From Azolla caroliniana (taxonomy: Eukaryota > Polypodiophyta): a stretch of 64,000 nt of DNA. The stretch's first letter is position 1. Each line of letters begins with the position of its first letter. Of this stretch, positions 12,591 through 25,755 are shown in pieces. The notes beneath the pieces were generated by a model. It was not told the DNA's origin and made no database searches. It saw only the letters and a program-made list of their open reading frames with translations. The stretch spans positions 23,188,001 through 23,252,000 of the forward strand of contig JBHGNT010000005.1 in assembly GCA_043228905.1 (NCBI GenBank), in the 5' to 3' direction. The translations under genes were made by a program, and so were the position numbers.

Positions 12591-13337
12591 TACCAGATCT
12601 TTGTTCAGTGTTTTCGAAACTTGGATCATTCAGATGTATTGCGAATTATATCGATAAAAGACAATATATTACTATATATATAATATATATATATATTTGT
12701 TAGTGTTTTCAAAGCTTGGATTAAAAGTCTGGAAATTTTGGATCTTTAATATTTATTGAGAAGTAACAATCGAATTAACACTAATACAGGAGATTGTAGA
12801 TGTTCACTGTCACATAAATGGGTTCCACTTTCTAAAAGCTCTCATAGATCCAAGACAAATAAAATATAAAAGCATGTTAAATCTATGGTGGAGATGATGA
12901 AAGTACGAAAATTTGACTCTAAACTTCATCCAATGGCACAGTTTACTAATTACCTCGTTCCTATTTATTTACATAGAAAAAAGAACTTATTTTATTTTGC
13001 ATCAGATTGTGCAGAGCATGAGAGAACCACCACAAATCCAACAGAAAGGAATGAAAAGCTTTGTCAATTACATGGCACTATAAAAGAGGGAGAACCTTTC
13101 AACATATTCTTAAAAGTCCAAATACTGTACAAACCCAACCCAGTTTCTCTCTCACTAGGAAGAAAATTGAAAATATATTACGCAGAGGAATCTACTTGAG
13201 CAAGAATCACACAATGCACGAATGTACAACTCATTACAAATAAAGGAGAGAGTAACACAGGAAACATTCCCTTCTTCCGGGTTGATGTGCTGCATATAAA
13301 CTTTTCAAACAAAATATCCCTTTGTGTTTTTATTCAT
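12591..13337. other. Region between convergent helicase and lipase genes
   Basis: AT-rich, with a TA microsatellite near 12670-12700. The part next to 13337 is presumed 3' UTR of the minus-strand lipase gene. The open frames here have no recognisable product. Confidence 0.4.
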
Positions 13338-16300
13338 TCAATCCATGCTCATATAACTTTCCATGGGAGAAACCGATCCAGTTTCCATGCTTCTGCTGTC
13401 TAGCCATTCAATTATGTCCTGAAACACTTTCTCGATATTTTCATCTGGTTCACCAGAGGTGAGGCCATGCCACATACCCGGATACAACTTCATCTCCTTG
13501 TCGAAACTTAAGGCTGAGTTATAAAGAGCTTTGCTTATGGATGGGTCTGTCACTATGTCAGCCTCGCCATGGAGCACCAAGAAAGGGAGTGTTACCTGTG
13601 CACCATATTTTTGTTACTTAGATAACAAATGAAAACTTAAAATGTAAATTTTCACATGGGTATAAGAAAAGTATATACATAATTCTGAGAGAATTTGCAT
13701 CTTATAAAACTAACCATTTGATGTATAAAAATTATTTAATATGGATAGGTAGGCTCTAGGTCTCATGAAGTATTAATGATTTCCGGAATTCATCTGTTAC
13801 GAAAACCTCAAAGCATGTAAAGAGTACGAAGGCGACGACTAGGACCCACTGTAAAGTTCACATTCTTGGGTGAATTGTTTTTGTATCATCTCATAAAACC
13901 CTAAAGAAAGTACAATTCCAATTCCATTTAGCTTCTTTGCATTTCACAATGTAGCTAATAATTATAATTCTCTTAACAGTTTTCTTTCTGGTATGTAATC
14001 CTAGTTAAATTTTGTCGATTTCATATCTTTCAGAGTCTCTTTCGAACATCTTGCTTGTAAAAAAGAATCGCTAAAAACGAACCTGAACCTTGCAGTCTTA
14101 GCTAATCTTGCGAGATATCAATAGTGGAAAATGTTAAGAGATAAAGGACAATGGACAAACCTCATCAAGCCTTTGCTCCAAATCCATGCTAACCTTCAGC
14201 ATCTCCAGCGCTGTTTTAAGACGAGGTCGGTCTTGATAGATGTAAGGGTTTTGTCTTATCTGATTAAAAAAAAACCCCTAACAGCTATTATATCAAACCA
14301 CAAATATATAGAACAAGGAAGCATGAAATGTAATGGTGAATGTGTGTGTGTGTGTGCATGCATATATATCTCATTATAATACCTCTTGTCTTTTTCTGGC
14401 ATCTTTAAACGAAAGCTCAATTACATCTTTCGTTGGAACTATCTTCCATGTTGGGAACGCAGAACTCAGCTTTATCAAAATGCCTTCTACGAGTGGATGT
14501 GTCTTCGATTCCTTGGATATCTATACACATCAATATGCAAAACAGAAACACACAAAAAAGAAAGAAAGAAAGAAAGAGTCATACATATAAGGTTCCAAAA
14601 CCCTAAAACATCCTTAAAAATGTTTTCTCAAACAAAATAAGGTAAAAAGGAAACCTATTTTGCATAAAAGGTCACTCAGCCCTAACCCAAAATACTAAGA
14701 CCCTTCTCATACAAACAGGAGAATCATAAGAGAAGAAATATATGCTGTATTATTGTGCACAAAGATCATAGAGCCCTAAATCTCTGATACAAAAAAGGAC
14801 CAACAAAGAACAAACCAATGGATATTGCATACACAAGGTCATCCTAGAGCCTATCTCATTCAAATAGGAATAAAACAACGATGTACACAAAACAATGTTG
14901 AAACATAATACAAGAAAACCGTGTGATATTATGCAGCAAAAGTCCATTGGGCCATAAACTCAAAAAACAAAATAAATATGGGAAAAGAAGGAAGCAATAT
15001 ATGTGATCTTTTAAACCCTAATCCTGATTCATCAAGACAGGGAAAGAAAAGCACAAAACAAACCTTGCACATGGGAGCAACTAGGACTGCACCATTCCAA
15101 CTCATCGGTTCTCTTCGGTGGATGAGTAGTGCTACTGCACCCCCCATGGATTCGCCGTAAAGAAACCTCGGGAGCTTCTTATACTCATCCAACTCTACAC
15201 AAGCACATACAATGCAAAACTAATTACTTCCCATTGCCTAGGGTTTGGGTTAGGTTCAGAGTTTACGAGTTTAGGGTTAGGGTTAGGGTTAGGGGTTAGG
15301 GTTTAAGGCAATTTTAACTTGGAGCAGTAGTTTGGCACAATCTATTCCAAAGTAGATGTGGACAAACAAATCCGCGATACCTTCAGTACCTAGACAGGTT
15401 CTAATGAAAAACTAGAGAGGTTTTATCCCAATCTGGAAGCTCTTAGTGTTCATAATCGCTAGTAATTTACCTCTCACTGTTCTGAAGAAGGAGACACAGT
15501 CAGTGACAAGGTTATGGAAGCTTTGAATATAGCATCTCTGCCCTTCAGACCTTCCGTGACCCTCATAATCTATACCGAAGACTGCATATCCTTCCTCTGC
15601 AAGCCTTGTACCAGTGCCTACACTTTGCAACATAAATTCAGAACAGAATTTCCTTAGAAAAAACGTTTTTTACCATTAATCGATCCATTTCACAACCCAA
15701 TGCTTTGGATGAATTAATCAATTACCTTTCATGAAGATGCTGCACTCCATTCCATAACCTGAGTAATTTTCGTTTGATTATCCAAGATGAAAATGGAAAA
15801 CATAAAGAGTGATTAGTATACATTCGGATTGGACCATAAAACAGCAATAACACAGCAAAAATCGGGGAAAGGATTACATAATAGCATTAGTTGATCTATT
15901 TTCCATGCCAGAAAAGATCACATCGATAGAAATTACCATGGCATAGAAAAACCAAAGCCTTGGTTTTGAGCTTCAATGGTAACCATCGGCACGTTAAGAG
16001 CTTTGATCCCCTTGGGCTCAACACAAATTCCTACACATATAAAGAGATATATCCACTGTCATTAGATTTGAGAGGCATATTGATCGATCAATGGAGTTTT
16101 AAAGCATCAATAATGTAAGTATAGCATAAAAATATTATTTCTGAATAAGCATATTTGGGAAGAAATACGTCCTGGATCGGCAAAGCTGAAAAAAATATAA
16201 ATGGATTGACGCAAAAGTGGATAAGACTGACGATACATCATCAATCTTATGAAAAAATTCCATTTTAAGAAAGCATAAGGTGATCAACTGAGGGATCCAT

Positions 16301-16979
16301 GAAAGCTGATCGAACATAAATAGGATTTTTAACACAAGACAGACAGAGTTGGGATCATATATATATATATCATTACTCTTAGCAAAAACGGTACTTTAGA
16401 AAATAAAATACAATCGACAGTAGGAATCCATGAAAGCTGGATTAAAATACAGAAGATGCAAAAGGTAGATAGCTAAACCAATAATTGATTACTATCTTCA
16501 AAATACTCATTGAAAACAAAATATTCTGAAGCACACTAATCAAATCTGAACCAGATGAATGGATTAATTTCCTCATTTACGCCAGATAGATACGTAAATT
16601 CAGTTCAAGTGCAAGTAAAAGGTCTAAACTTAAAATCAAATGGAGCACATGTAAACTCGCGATCACGTACATGAGTTTTCAATACTGGATCAAACGCAAC
16701 GAGAATTTTAGGTGTAATGAGGTTCAGTATAATAAAAAAAAAGAGACAGGATGCAAGCCAAAGCTTCCATGGAAGCTGGACAGTAATATATGAATATGAT
16801 TCATCGAATGTAACATTGCATCAGACAAGAGGGAGACATTTGATTATACAAATCGACAGGAAAGGGAAATACTGCAATCACCGAGAAAACGCATATGACT
16901 ATATAATCAAGGAGGCGGAATAGGAATAGAAGGATATGTGCACCTCTTCATATTTAACAGTCGACGCTGTCATGTCCAT
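13338..16979 (-). CDS. Monoacylglycerol lipase / caffeoylshikimate esterase family serine hydrolase
   Basis: Eight exons on the minus strand: 16979-16944, 16030-15937, 15758-15726, 15617-15471, 15194-15064, 14520-14383, 14259-14161, 13595-13338, all GT-AG, giving 311 aa. The ATG at 16979-16977 sits in CCATGG and begins MDMTASTVKYEE. An alpha/beta hydrolase fold is indicated by HGYGMECS (oxyanion loop, 43-50), DYEGHGRS (71-78), nucleophile elbow GESMGG with Ser119, Asp239 in HGEADIVTD and His269 in MWHGL, a complete triad. Length and sequence, such as APMCKIS and QNPYIYQDRPRLKTALEML, match the plant monoacylglycerol lipase family near Arabidopsis At3g62860, so hydrolysis of monoacylglycerol is the best inference. 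Some relatives act on lysophospholipids or caffeoylshikimate. No signal peptide; probably cytosolic. Every junction is in frame, so the gene looks intact. Confidence 0.9.
15270..15305 (-). repeat. Interstitial telomere-like repeat in lipase intron 4
   Basis: On the plus strand the intron carries tandem TTAGGG units with one TTAGGGG, bounded by TTTAGGG-like ends. This resembles a telomere motif or telo-box cluster. It lies between exons 15617-15471 and 15194-15064. Confidence 0.7.
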
Positions 16980-17160
16980 GGATTAGGGTTGAAACAGGGC
17001 TACTAATCCCAGAGAGAGAGAGAGAGAGATTTGATTTTCCTTCCTGTGCTGAGAAAACAGAGGAAGATGAAGGAGAAAGAAAGGAAATACATACAATTAA
17101 ATGGAATAAAACAGAGGAAAAAGCTCCGTCACGCCATAGCCTCGCACGTGCGGGCCTTCG
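16980..17160 (-). promoter_or_regulatory. Putative lipase promoter with G-box and CT-rich leader
   Basis: Upstream of the lipase ATG is a (GA)n tract (about 17010-17030), CT-rich in the sense of the gene, and a palindromic CACGTG core at 17145-17150 inside GCACGTGC. G-boxes are bound by bZIP and bHLH factors. No strong TATA box is obvious. Sequence-only prediction. Confidence 0.4.
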
Positions 17161-17179
17161 CACACACAGTTCACCGCTT

Positions 17180-17225
17180 AACTAAAATAAAAAATAAAAA
17201 ATAAAAAATAAAAAATAAAACAAAA
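17180..17225. repeat. (AAAAT)n-like microsatellite
   Basis: Tandem AAAATAA-type units, about six in a row, just beyond the lipase promoter. Confidence 0.8.
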
Positions 17226-17770
17226 TAAAAAAAGGATTATCGAAAATAGAAGAAAAAACCCAGAACAACAGGAAAATTAATAATAGAAAATTTGTAAAAA
17301 ATTTAAAAAAAATAGAGAAAGAAAAATGATTTGTAACTGAAACTCAAGGACGAATTTCGTTAGTAAATATGTCATTAATCATTAATAAGAATAATAACGG
17401 AAAATCCACATATCAATTTAAAATAAAAATCAGAGAAAAAAATCGAGGAAATATATATAACAGCAACTGATTTTCCCACTAAAATCGATTAAAACGGATT
17501 TGCTAAAATAAACAACAAATAGTTTAGCAAAATAAAAGAAATTGAATTAATTTAGATAAAATCGAATTAAATGAAGAGCCTCCTCTGAATTATCCATAAA
17601 ACTAATGACCTTCTCTTTCTGTTTCTGCTTTTTTCTTTTGTTTCCCAATTAATTGGAAATTCCTCTCCTCCTTTCTTCTGATTCTCCTTTGCTTATTTCC
17701 TTCTTGTCATTTATTTCCTTAAGGGCAATTTCTCTCTCCTTCTCAACATATGCACTGATCTGGATCGATA
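17226..17770. other. Intergenic AT-rich then CT-rich sequence, no gene
   Basis: An A-rich stretch changes near 17590 to a pyrimidine-rich stretch. No open frame of interest and no recognised repeat. Confidence 0.5.
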
Positions 17771-17780
17771 TCCATCTATT

Positions 17781-18140
17781 CCATTGCAATCGAATGGATC
17801 AATTCAATTAATACCGTTTACTTAGGCCGTCGTCCATTTGATTTAAATTTGTCAACGTATGATCGATTTTCTCGGGGTGTCTACTTTGATACCATTGCGA
17901 TCGATTGGATTTAAATTCGTCAACGTATTGATCCATTGCAATCGAATGGATCAATTCAATCGATATTGTTTACTTAGGTTATCATTGATTGGATTTAAAT
18001 TCATTAATGTATAATCGATTCTCTCGGGGTGTCTACTTTGATCGATCGACAGATTGACCCATCTCGTTCACTTTAGTCGTTATGATCGATGAATCTCTCG
18101 ATGTGTCTGCTTTGATCCATTGAGAGTTTGACCCATCTCA
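17781..18140. repeat. Two-plus copies of a ~152-bp tandem unit
   Basis: CCATTGCAATCGAATGGATC recurs at 17781 and 17933, and TCGGGGTGTCTACTTTGAT at about 17871 and 18024. A diverged third end lies at 18095. GATCGAT and ATCGAT tetranucleotide blocks are frequent. Confidence 0.75.
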
Positions 18141-19600
18141 CTAGCTTAAGTTGTTATCGATCGAGTTTTGTTTGCTTTTGCATACGTTGTCTTATTAATA
18201 GATTCTACCGAATGCTAGAGTTGAACCAATTGGCAAAAACCATGGGTTACTTTGTGATGTTATCGACATGAATTTCTTTGGTTTTCCTCGGACTTACTTT
18301 GCGCTCACATCAGATAGTGGCACAAAACTTCACACCAAAACCCTGGCACCACTACAATGTTGTGTTTGTACTAATGCTTTCATTACATGATATGTCCTCA
18401 TTTGTATGTATGTACCCCTTTTCATGGACACTAAGTGTTTTTAGCAGATTTTTGTCAAGAGTCGTCGTCCACAATTAATCTCATCGGCAAATGCCAGTCT
18501 CCTTCTCGCTTTTATGTACTTTTTTGTCGATTGAGGTTGCTTTCCTCACCTGAAATAGTAGGGAACTATAGAGAGGCAATATCACATGTTTATAGCTACA
18601 CACACAAAAGTAAACAACAAAAACAGAAGTACTGAGAGGAATCCAAAAAACTTTCCATTGACTCCTGATGAAAGACAATTATGCCATTTTTCTCTCCTTA
18701 TCCTTTGAAAAGTGGGGCCGTGTCACTCCTCAAGTTTTGTCCAAGTTGGCAATCTAAGATTGTTCCGAGATGATCTCTAGTTTGAACCATTCTTGCAAGA
18801 CGAAAAACATAATGAAGTTTTTCCACACTTCCTCAATGCAGATTCCGTCTCTTCCACCCTCTTAATCTCTTTACGTTCATTCATAGTTTGCAAACAATAG
18901 GCGTTGCATGCACACAATCATAGTGTTGTGTAGTTTGCACATAGTGCTAGGAGGTGTCACACATTCAGCGTGTACTATGCAGTTCGTAAGGTGTTGTCTG
19001 TCATCAAAGCTTTTATCAAGTTTGGAAAAGATGTTGCATACAAACTATGTAGTACCATGGCATAATCTCACTAGAATCTCCACCTTTTTTGGTTGGCTAT
19101 TGTTGTTTAGTACTTCATCCATGATCAACATTTATCTTTACTCATGGCCTCTCTCCACATAAGTAGTGTCCAACCAAAACCAAGATTGATGCTCTTTCAT
19201 CTAAACTTATATATTGTGTTTGAGTTACTAAAAGCCACAAGTTGACAAAGGGCATATATATGTGTATATTAAGCGGAAATATGGATTTGGATTATTTCTC
19301 ATATTATGATGCCCTTTTGGAATGTGAGACTTTTCTTTGGATATGCACATTTATTTGAGCATGTAAATCAATGCAACTTGTTTGGGTGATTGTAAGTGCT
19401 TTTGGTTTTCTAATATTTTCATAAAACCTTTGAAAGTTGGTACAAATTTTGAGACACCTTGCAAAACATCCTTTCTACTATACATGAAGTCATACTTCTC
19501 ACTAGTCTAGCATACTTCATGAAGAATGTTTTACTAAGTTGGCCAATATCTTCCCTAGTATATCATATGAAAAATATATTTCTTAGCAAACTCACGTAAT
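18141..19600. other. Intergenic, nothing recognised
   Basis: AT-rich with short open frames only. None carries a domain motif I recognise. Parts may be very old retroelement debris continuous with the copia-like fossil that follows. Confidence 0.4.
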
Positions 19601-19639
19601 AAGACATTTGACTCTAATTGACTTGTAAAAGGGATTTGA

Positions 19640-19990
19640 TTGGCATAATTAATGGTGTGTGACAGTTTGAGGCAATAAAGGTTTAATATATGTCTTTCGA
19701 ATGAAACTTTCAATGGAAAAGCCTCCTTACTATTGTTGTTGAAATCTTAGTTTAGTACCGATGTTATGCAAGATGAATTATCATCGCATAGACACATGTC
19801 ATGCGAGAGCTCCACCTTGCACTAACATACGTCTTTGATTAATTTATAAATGTTTTGAAAATCCAATTGCTTGCTTCATATAGACTAAGTCTAAAATACA
19901 AACACCATCAACAATGCATCAATGTGAATTCAATCCAAGGCTCTAAATTCACATTAGTAAATCCTTTTCTACTTAGCAATAATGCTTTAT
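19640..19990 (-). mobile_element. Very degenerate copia RNase H-like fossil
   Basis: A minus-strand reading near 19770-19830 keeps the spacing of the copia RNase H block HxRTKHIDIRYHFI (H, V, M, R, F and I positions align) but with several stops. The neighbouring sequence does not give a clean frame. Weak call from one motif. Confidence 0.3.
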
Positions 19991-21193
19991 ATTCCAAGAG
20001 AAAAACCTCGAGATGAGGGGAAAACCCACAAAAAAACACTAATAGACAAAACTATGCTCAAAGTAATGAAAGAAAATTTGAGAATTATCAAGGGAAATAT
20101 CATGGAGCAAGAGGCAATCATGCAATAGTATCTTGAGAGAATTCTTGAGGAACAAGAATTCATTTAGAGTAGGTTTGATTGATCCCCATGTGCTTTTGTG
20201 ATGTGCAAATAGTCCATAATTCGTGAAATCTTGCTAGATTGAATATTTGGATATGATTTGACCAAATATCTACAAGATTTTTTCGAAAATGAATAGAGAT
20301 GTGTTGTCTTACTCTTTCTAAGAATTACATACATTGTGGCAATTCCACATAAAGAAATTAACTAATTTGGAACTATATGTAGAAGTTATGCCTCTTATTG
20401 TGGTAATGCGTCTTCACGAGAGACTCTCAAACGGTTTAGACCCAAGGAAGTAGTGGCATAAGAATATCTTTCTTTTAATGACAAAGTGGCGTGCCCAATT
20501 GACCTTGTAGGGAAATCTATGTGGCCTACATGGCCCTACACGGTCTGCATAACAATGGATCATGTGTGCCAAGTGCAACTTGATGACCAAAACTAACATG
20601 ATTGTTACGGGCATGACCATATAATATCCTGTAGTGAGAATTTACCGTAGTATTCTATACACATGGATAAGTGTGAGGGTTAAACGAGAGTGTAAAGAAG
20701 GGGATGATTACTTTTAATCCTCGGGATTGAGACAATCCATTAGGCCAAGTGTGAACTTGCCTGGGGGCCTTGGGTATCGCTATAAATAAGAGGCCTAGCT
20801 ACCCTCATTTCATCATCTTTTGGATTACGTTGAGACTCTATTCTTGTGGTGGGTCAACTCTTGTAGCGAGCGCGCCAGCACTAGTACATATCATTTATCC
20901 TTATCCTTTGCTTACATTAGTACATATATCTAATAGTTGGTATCTGAGCTCATGTGCTAATGTTTCTTTTGTTGTCTTTGGTGTTCTTGATTGATGGTGA
21001 TCGATCGATGTGCGGTTGGCCTTGATCCAGACAACGATCAACAAAGAACTTCGGTAACTCTTTCCTTATTTTTTTTCTATTTTTTTTTTCTCCCATCTAA
21101 TCATGTATATAGTCTATATATAATTTTTTTCATAAATTCAATGATGTTGTAGTGGTAATTAATTGGTTGTATAAAACGTTTACATATGTGTAT

Positions 21194-21427
21194 GAGGTCA
21201 ATACCTCATTTGACATATATTGAATATGTGATTAATGTCGTATGCGCATGAGGTTAATACCTCAATTGCGTATTACGCTCACATACATATGTTATATATG
21301 CGTATGAGATCAATGCCTCGATTTCGTTGTAAATGATATGCGTTTGGTCTCGTATGCGTAAGAGGTCAATACCTCAATTGCATATCACGATGAGGGTGCG
21401 TAGAGGGTATATGCCTCGATTACGTAT
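21194..21427 (+). repeat. Five ~56-bp repeats with a GAGGT-CAAT-ACCTC dyad
   Basis: The inverted repeat GAGGTCAATACCTC or a close variant occurs at 21194, 21250, 21306, 21362 and 21413, each followed by a CGTAT- or CATAT-type block. It lies in the untranslated leader of the gypsy element, between primer site and gag. Confidence 0.8.
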
Positions 21428-22633
21428 CTCGATTACATCATTTTTGGCTATTTGATGTAACGATTTGTTTTATGTACGTATATGTGGTCACGTGTATATG
21501 TATTTGATCGTATATATGTGATAAGTAAACATACGTGTATATTTGATATTACGTGATTTCTATCGAATGTTGTCCTTGTCGGGAAAAGGATCTTGGTGGC
21601 CGTCCTCACATTTTTGTGAGAATGGCGTTTTTACCATCCATTTTTCAACAATTTTTTGTTGACATTCCCGTTGGTTACTTCGATATTTCGTTATGTAAGG
21701 AAACAATCATAGCCACAATGGTGTTGAGTACGTAAGGCTTAACCCACTTCATGTGAGGTTGCTTCTATGACACACATATCCAACATCCCTCCCTCATTAC
21801 ATGGATACGATGCCACCATGAGATCATTCTTACGAAAGGCATTCGTAATGACGTAACCATGTGATGGGCCATGTGGGTCTACTACGAAAAGAGGGCTCAT
21901 TTGGCTTGACCATTAGGTTGCACTTTGGCGTATGCCATCATAATTACGAGACTTGAGGTTAGGTAACGTACCAACAAAGTTTGTGGTAAACGAGGGGGAA
22001 ATAAGGACTCTTGACATATATGTTTCTTTTAAAAAAACATATATGGGCAAATGCCTTGCATATCTCTTATACGCATGAAACATTAAACGTTCAGAAAGAG
22101 CAACCTAATTGGTTAGCTCAAGTGTTTAATGCATTTGTTCTCAAGGTCTCGAGTTTAAGGTTTTCTCGAGGTCTCGAGTTCAAATATAACCAAGACCATA
22201 CAACATTGTTGATACATATGACTATAATACATGTTTAGACTTGAGGTCTAAGTGCACTTTGGGGTCCTCGTAATAAGACTTAATGAGCCGAAACCACATA
22301 TGTGGCCACCGAAACATAGTTTATTGTTAACATTTTTTTCGTGTATAAACTATTCATGATGCGAACATACATGGTTGAGCCTTGGGGAGCCACCATGAAA
22401 AAAATTTGATATAGAGATCAGGGAAAAACATTTAATTGTCACCCCTATGGTTTTTAAACACCGTTGTGTTACCATAGCAACCTGATCTTGAACCTCATCC
22501 CATACGTCTAGAGGGGTATTGACGTGAGATCATGGTATCGATTAATGTTTGCCCATGATATGTTTACATCACGACATGATGTTATGACTATTTGTTTGAC
22601 CTTATCCTATTTCTTTGCCAGAAATAATTATTC

Positions 22634-23600
22634 AATGGCTCAAAATAACGACCTGATGTCATCCGCTCAAGCGGAAGGAACTCAAGGAAATCCTCCTGGA
22701 CAAATGTCCATTGAGATGTATTTTTCACAAATAACCCAATCTTAGTTTCACCGCTCAACAGATGACCGAACTTCGGCAATCTCAAAGTGATCTTGAGGCA
22801 CATATCATTAGTTTACAATGTGAGACTAATAGACCTGATGAGCGATAGGGTGAACCATCGTTTTTCGTTAAGCCATTTACGGGAGAAAAAAAGGAAAGAA
22901 CCGAAGAAGCAATCTGCACATGACTGGGCCGATGGGAGTCTCATTTTGAGCTCTATCCCACGCTAGATAGTACGAAGATTGCATATGTCGGCCGAGAATT
23001 AGGGGGTAAGGCCGCCGCTTGGTGGCATGGGCTCTGAACTTTGGGGAAATTGCCCGATACCTGGACAGATTTTGTCACAGTTTTTAAGGGCCAATTGAAT
23101 CTGCAACCTCCCTCTCAAACCGACATAGCTCAAGCTTTAATGAACCTCTCTAGTAGGAAATTTTCTTCACCAGAAGACTATGTCCACCATACTAGAACCC
23201 AAATCCAAAAATCGGGTCTAGAAGGGGACAATTGGTTAATAGCTTGTTTTGTCAATGACATCCCCAATTCGGACTATCACTGGATAGTGCACGATAAGGA
23301 TCCAAAATCCTTCGAAGAGGCCGTTGAAATAGTTCTTCGCTCTCAACGCACTTCGAAGAAGGACCACAACAAACCCAACGAAGTGCCCGGGACTAAGCAG
23401 TTGCAATTCACTGGGAAACGCAAGACACCCAACAAATTCATGGATTGCGATTGTAAACGATAACATCCTTTTTCCGTATCCTACAAAAAGAAGGGTCATA
23501 CAAAAGAGCAATGTCGAAAGCTCCAACGGAAAGAGCACGACAACAAAGCTAAAGCTGCAGACCATAAAGGTCAGATTCCTAATGTCCTTCAGGTCTATAC
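22634..23600 (+). pseudogene. gypsy gag, degenerate
   Basis: An N-terminal piece begins at 22634 (MAQNNDLMSS) and breaks at stops near 22743. The 23041-23463 part (LPDTWTDFVTVFKGQLN...EDYVHHTRTQIQKSG...) is a retrotransposon gag domain. It runs into a corrupted CCHC zinc knuckle (CDC...KKGHTKEQC) with an in-frame stop at 23461. Confidence 0.7.
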
Positions 23601-23643
23601 ACATCATTTAAGTAATTGTCAATGTTCTTTCCCTCACTATGTA

Positions 23644-24655
23644 TTGGGTCCCAATGATTTACTACGTGCAAACGGGTATATCAATGGATCTCTCGTACAA
23701 TTTTTGTTTGATTCGGGAAACTCACACAACTTTGTGAATGATTGTTTGGTTCAGATATCGGGAATCCAACCCACTGTAAGTGATCACACCTATACGATGC
23801 ACTTGGCTGATGGAAGAGTACAATACATTAACGGAGCGATTCATTCATTAGGAATTTCTATTGATACTTATATAGAGGAAGTAGACTTCCATGTAATGAA
23901 TCTTTGTACCACCAATGTAATACTGGGTTATCCCTCGTTCTATAATAAAAACTCTTCTTTATCTATTGATTGAGTTCATCATTCAATAACATTTGTACTT
24001 AACGATTGTACTCATTTTATTCAATGTGTAAAAAAACAATCCCTCTCGATTGTTTCCTCTCCATCAATATCCGAGTTGTCTTGTTCTACTCTACTTTAGT
24101 GTGTACTTGATCTGGACATTCATGTTTACAATATCGATAATGTCTCAGTTCAATTAACATATTTTGAACACCAACAACTTGATGAAATCTTAAATGATTT
24201 TCGTGATGTTTTTCCGAGTGAACTACTAGATGGGTTACCTCCTAAATGTAATATAGACCATCGTATAGATATTGTACTTGGCATTGCACCAATAAGTATA
24301 CCTCCTTATCGCTTATGTCGATCCGAAGAGGATGAGGTATCTAAGCAATTCAAGGACTATTTACGAATGGGTTATATACGTTATAATAAATCTCCATGGG
24401 GTGCACCCGTTCTCTTGGTTAAAAAGAAAGAAGGCACATGGCGTATGTGTATTAATTACCAATGCTTGAATAAAGTGACGATCAAGAATTTGTATCCATT
24501 GCCCTGGGCTGACGATCTAATTGACCGTCTCTAGGGAGCTCGGTATTTTACGAAACTTGATCTCCGTACTGGCTACCATCAAATTCGTATAAGTGAGGAA
24601 GATGTTATACGTTGGAGATCACCATTGGGCTCATTGTTATACGATTATAGTCAAT
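23644..24655 (+). pseudogene. gypsy protease and partial reverse transcriptase
   Basis: 23644-23973 holds a retropepsin with FLFDSGNSHNFV as the active-site block and VILGYPSF at the C-side. From about 24170 follows the RT N-terminus ([47 protein letters not shown]), broken by a stop near 24533. It ends before the YxDD motif. Confidence 0.75.
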
Positions 24656-25390
24656 AGTCAAAAGATAAAGTCGCCCCCAAATATTTTCGTGCACATTAGG
24701 TTTAGGGCATTTCTTACAAACTAATGCCAAGTATTTGTAAAAGTGATTAAGAGAAAGAGCCTATATGATGTCGCTTAATTTGTAAGATCATGCATTCAAC
24801 CCTTACATTCCATAATGGCATTTAGTAAATAAGAAAATTATGTATTGTTAAGAGTGTATTACTAAAGAATAGACCAAATTAAAGTAAAATAAAGGTGAAT
24901 AGATTGGATAGAAGAACCCATTTCCTCTTGACCACCCCCAACTTATGGTGAAGACGTAGCAAGCCTACCACCGACGTCTCATACCGACGAATATTAGGAT
25001 GACTAGTACCTTTGGAATAGGTAACATGATCGTCACAAAGAAAGCCTAGCCCATACCATTGGTGTCTCGAGACTTCAACCTTCCAATGTAATGTGTCTTA
25101 TGAGGGTAGCTAAACCTCATATTTATACTTCTTCATAGGCCCCTTGAATAGTTGTGCCTTTCTAAAAGACTCTCCATTCATTATTTATCAAGGTCATGAT
25201 AGTGCATTCACCTATCATTCTATCTATCCAATCACATTAGTCCCTTTCTAACATTAGTGAACATACCCTTCATTTGTGTACTGTAATATTAGACTGCCCT
25301 CACCTATGTTATGTATGCATAACATGTAATAGAGAGGCGTGAAAGTTGAGCCTTCAATATTAATAGTCCATTAACTTACCACTAGGGCAA
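24656..25390. other. Intergenic, nothing recognised
   Basis: AT-rich sequence after the abrupt end of the gypsy RT. No open frame with a recognisable product. Confidence 0.4.
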
Positions 25391-25394
25391 GAAA

Positions 25395-25755
25395 ATTCTT
25401 ATAATATATATAACAGAGAGACAATAGTTCAATTGATAAGGTTAATGAGTCGAGCCTTGAACCCAAGGCCATATGTCAATAGTGTAACAACTTACCATTA
25501 GGGTAAGCAAATAAAGCTAAAAACAATGCCCATATGATTATAACTAAATTGGTAAGATTCTTTTAAGTTGAGCCATCGACCCATGCCCATATGTCAATAG
25601 TGTAATGGGACCTAACCGTATGAGAAAAAGCCAGAGACAAAGAGAGCCCATATGGTTATATCTCAATTTGTAAGGTTGTTCTAAGTTAAGCCTTGAACCC
25701 AAGGCCATACATCAATAGTGTAACAACTTGTAATTAGGGTAAGCTACTTAAGATA
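25395..25755 (+). repeat. Three tRNA-related (SINE-like) tandem units
   Basis: Three ~115-120-bp units each contain an A-box-like TAGTTCAATTGATAAGG (or a variant), a B-box-like CTTGAACCC or ATCGACCC, and CATATGTCAATAGTGTAA. The first and third units also share CAACTTxxxATTAGGGTAAGC. Spacing of the boxes fits a tRNA ancestor. No intact tRNA fold. Confidence 0.5.

Larger units (their letters stand above)
20603..24655 (+). mobile_element. Truncated Ty3/gypsy LTR retrotransposon
   Basis: Order of parts: putative LTR from TGTTACGG at 20603 to about 20934, with TATA box TATAAATA at 20781; a primer-site-like TGGTATCTGAGC at 20938-20949 (one mismatch to the initiator-Met site); a leader; gag; protease; and reverse transcriptase ending near 24655. 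The RT is cut off after the first catalytic block, and RNase H, integrase and the second LTR are absent. The body carries many stops, so this is a dead, 3'-deleted copy. Confidence 0.8.
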
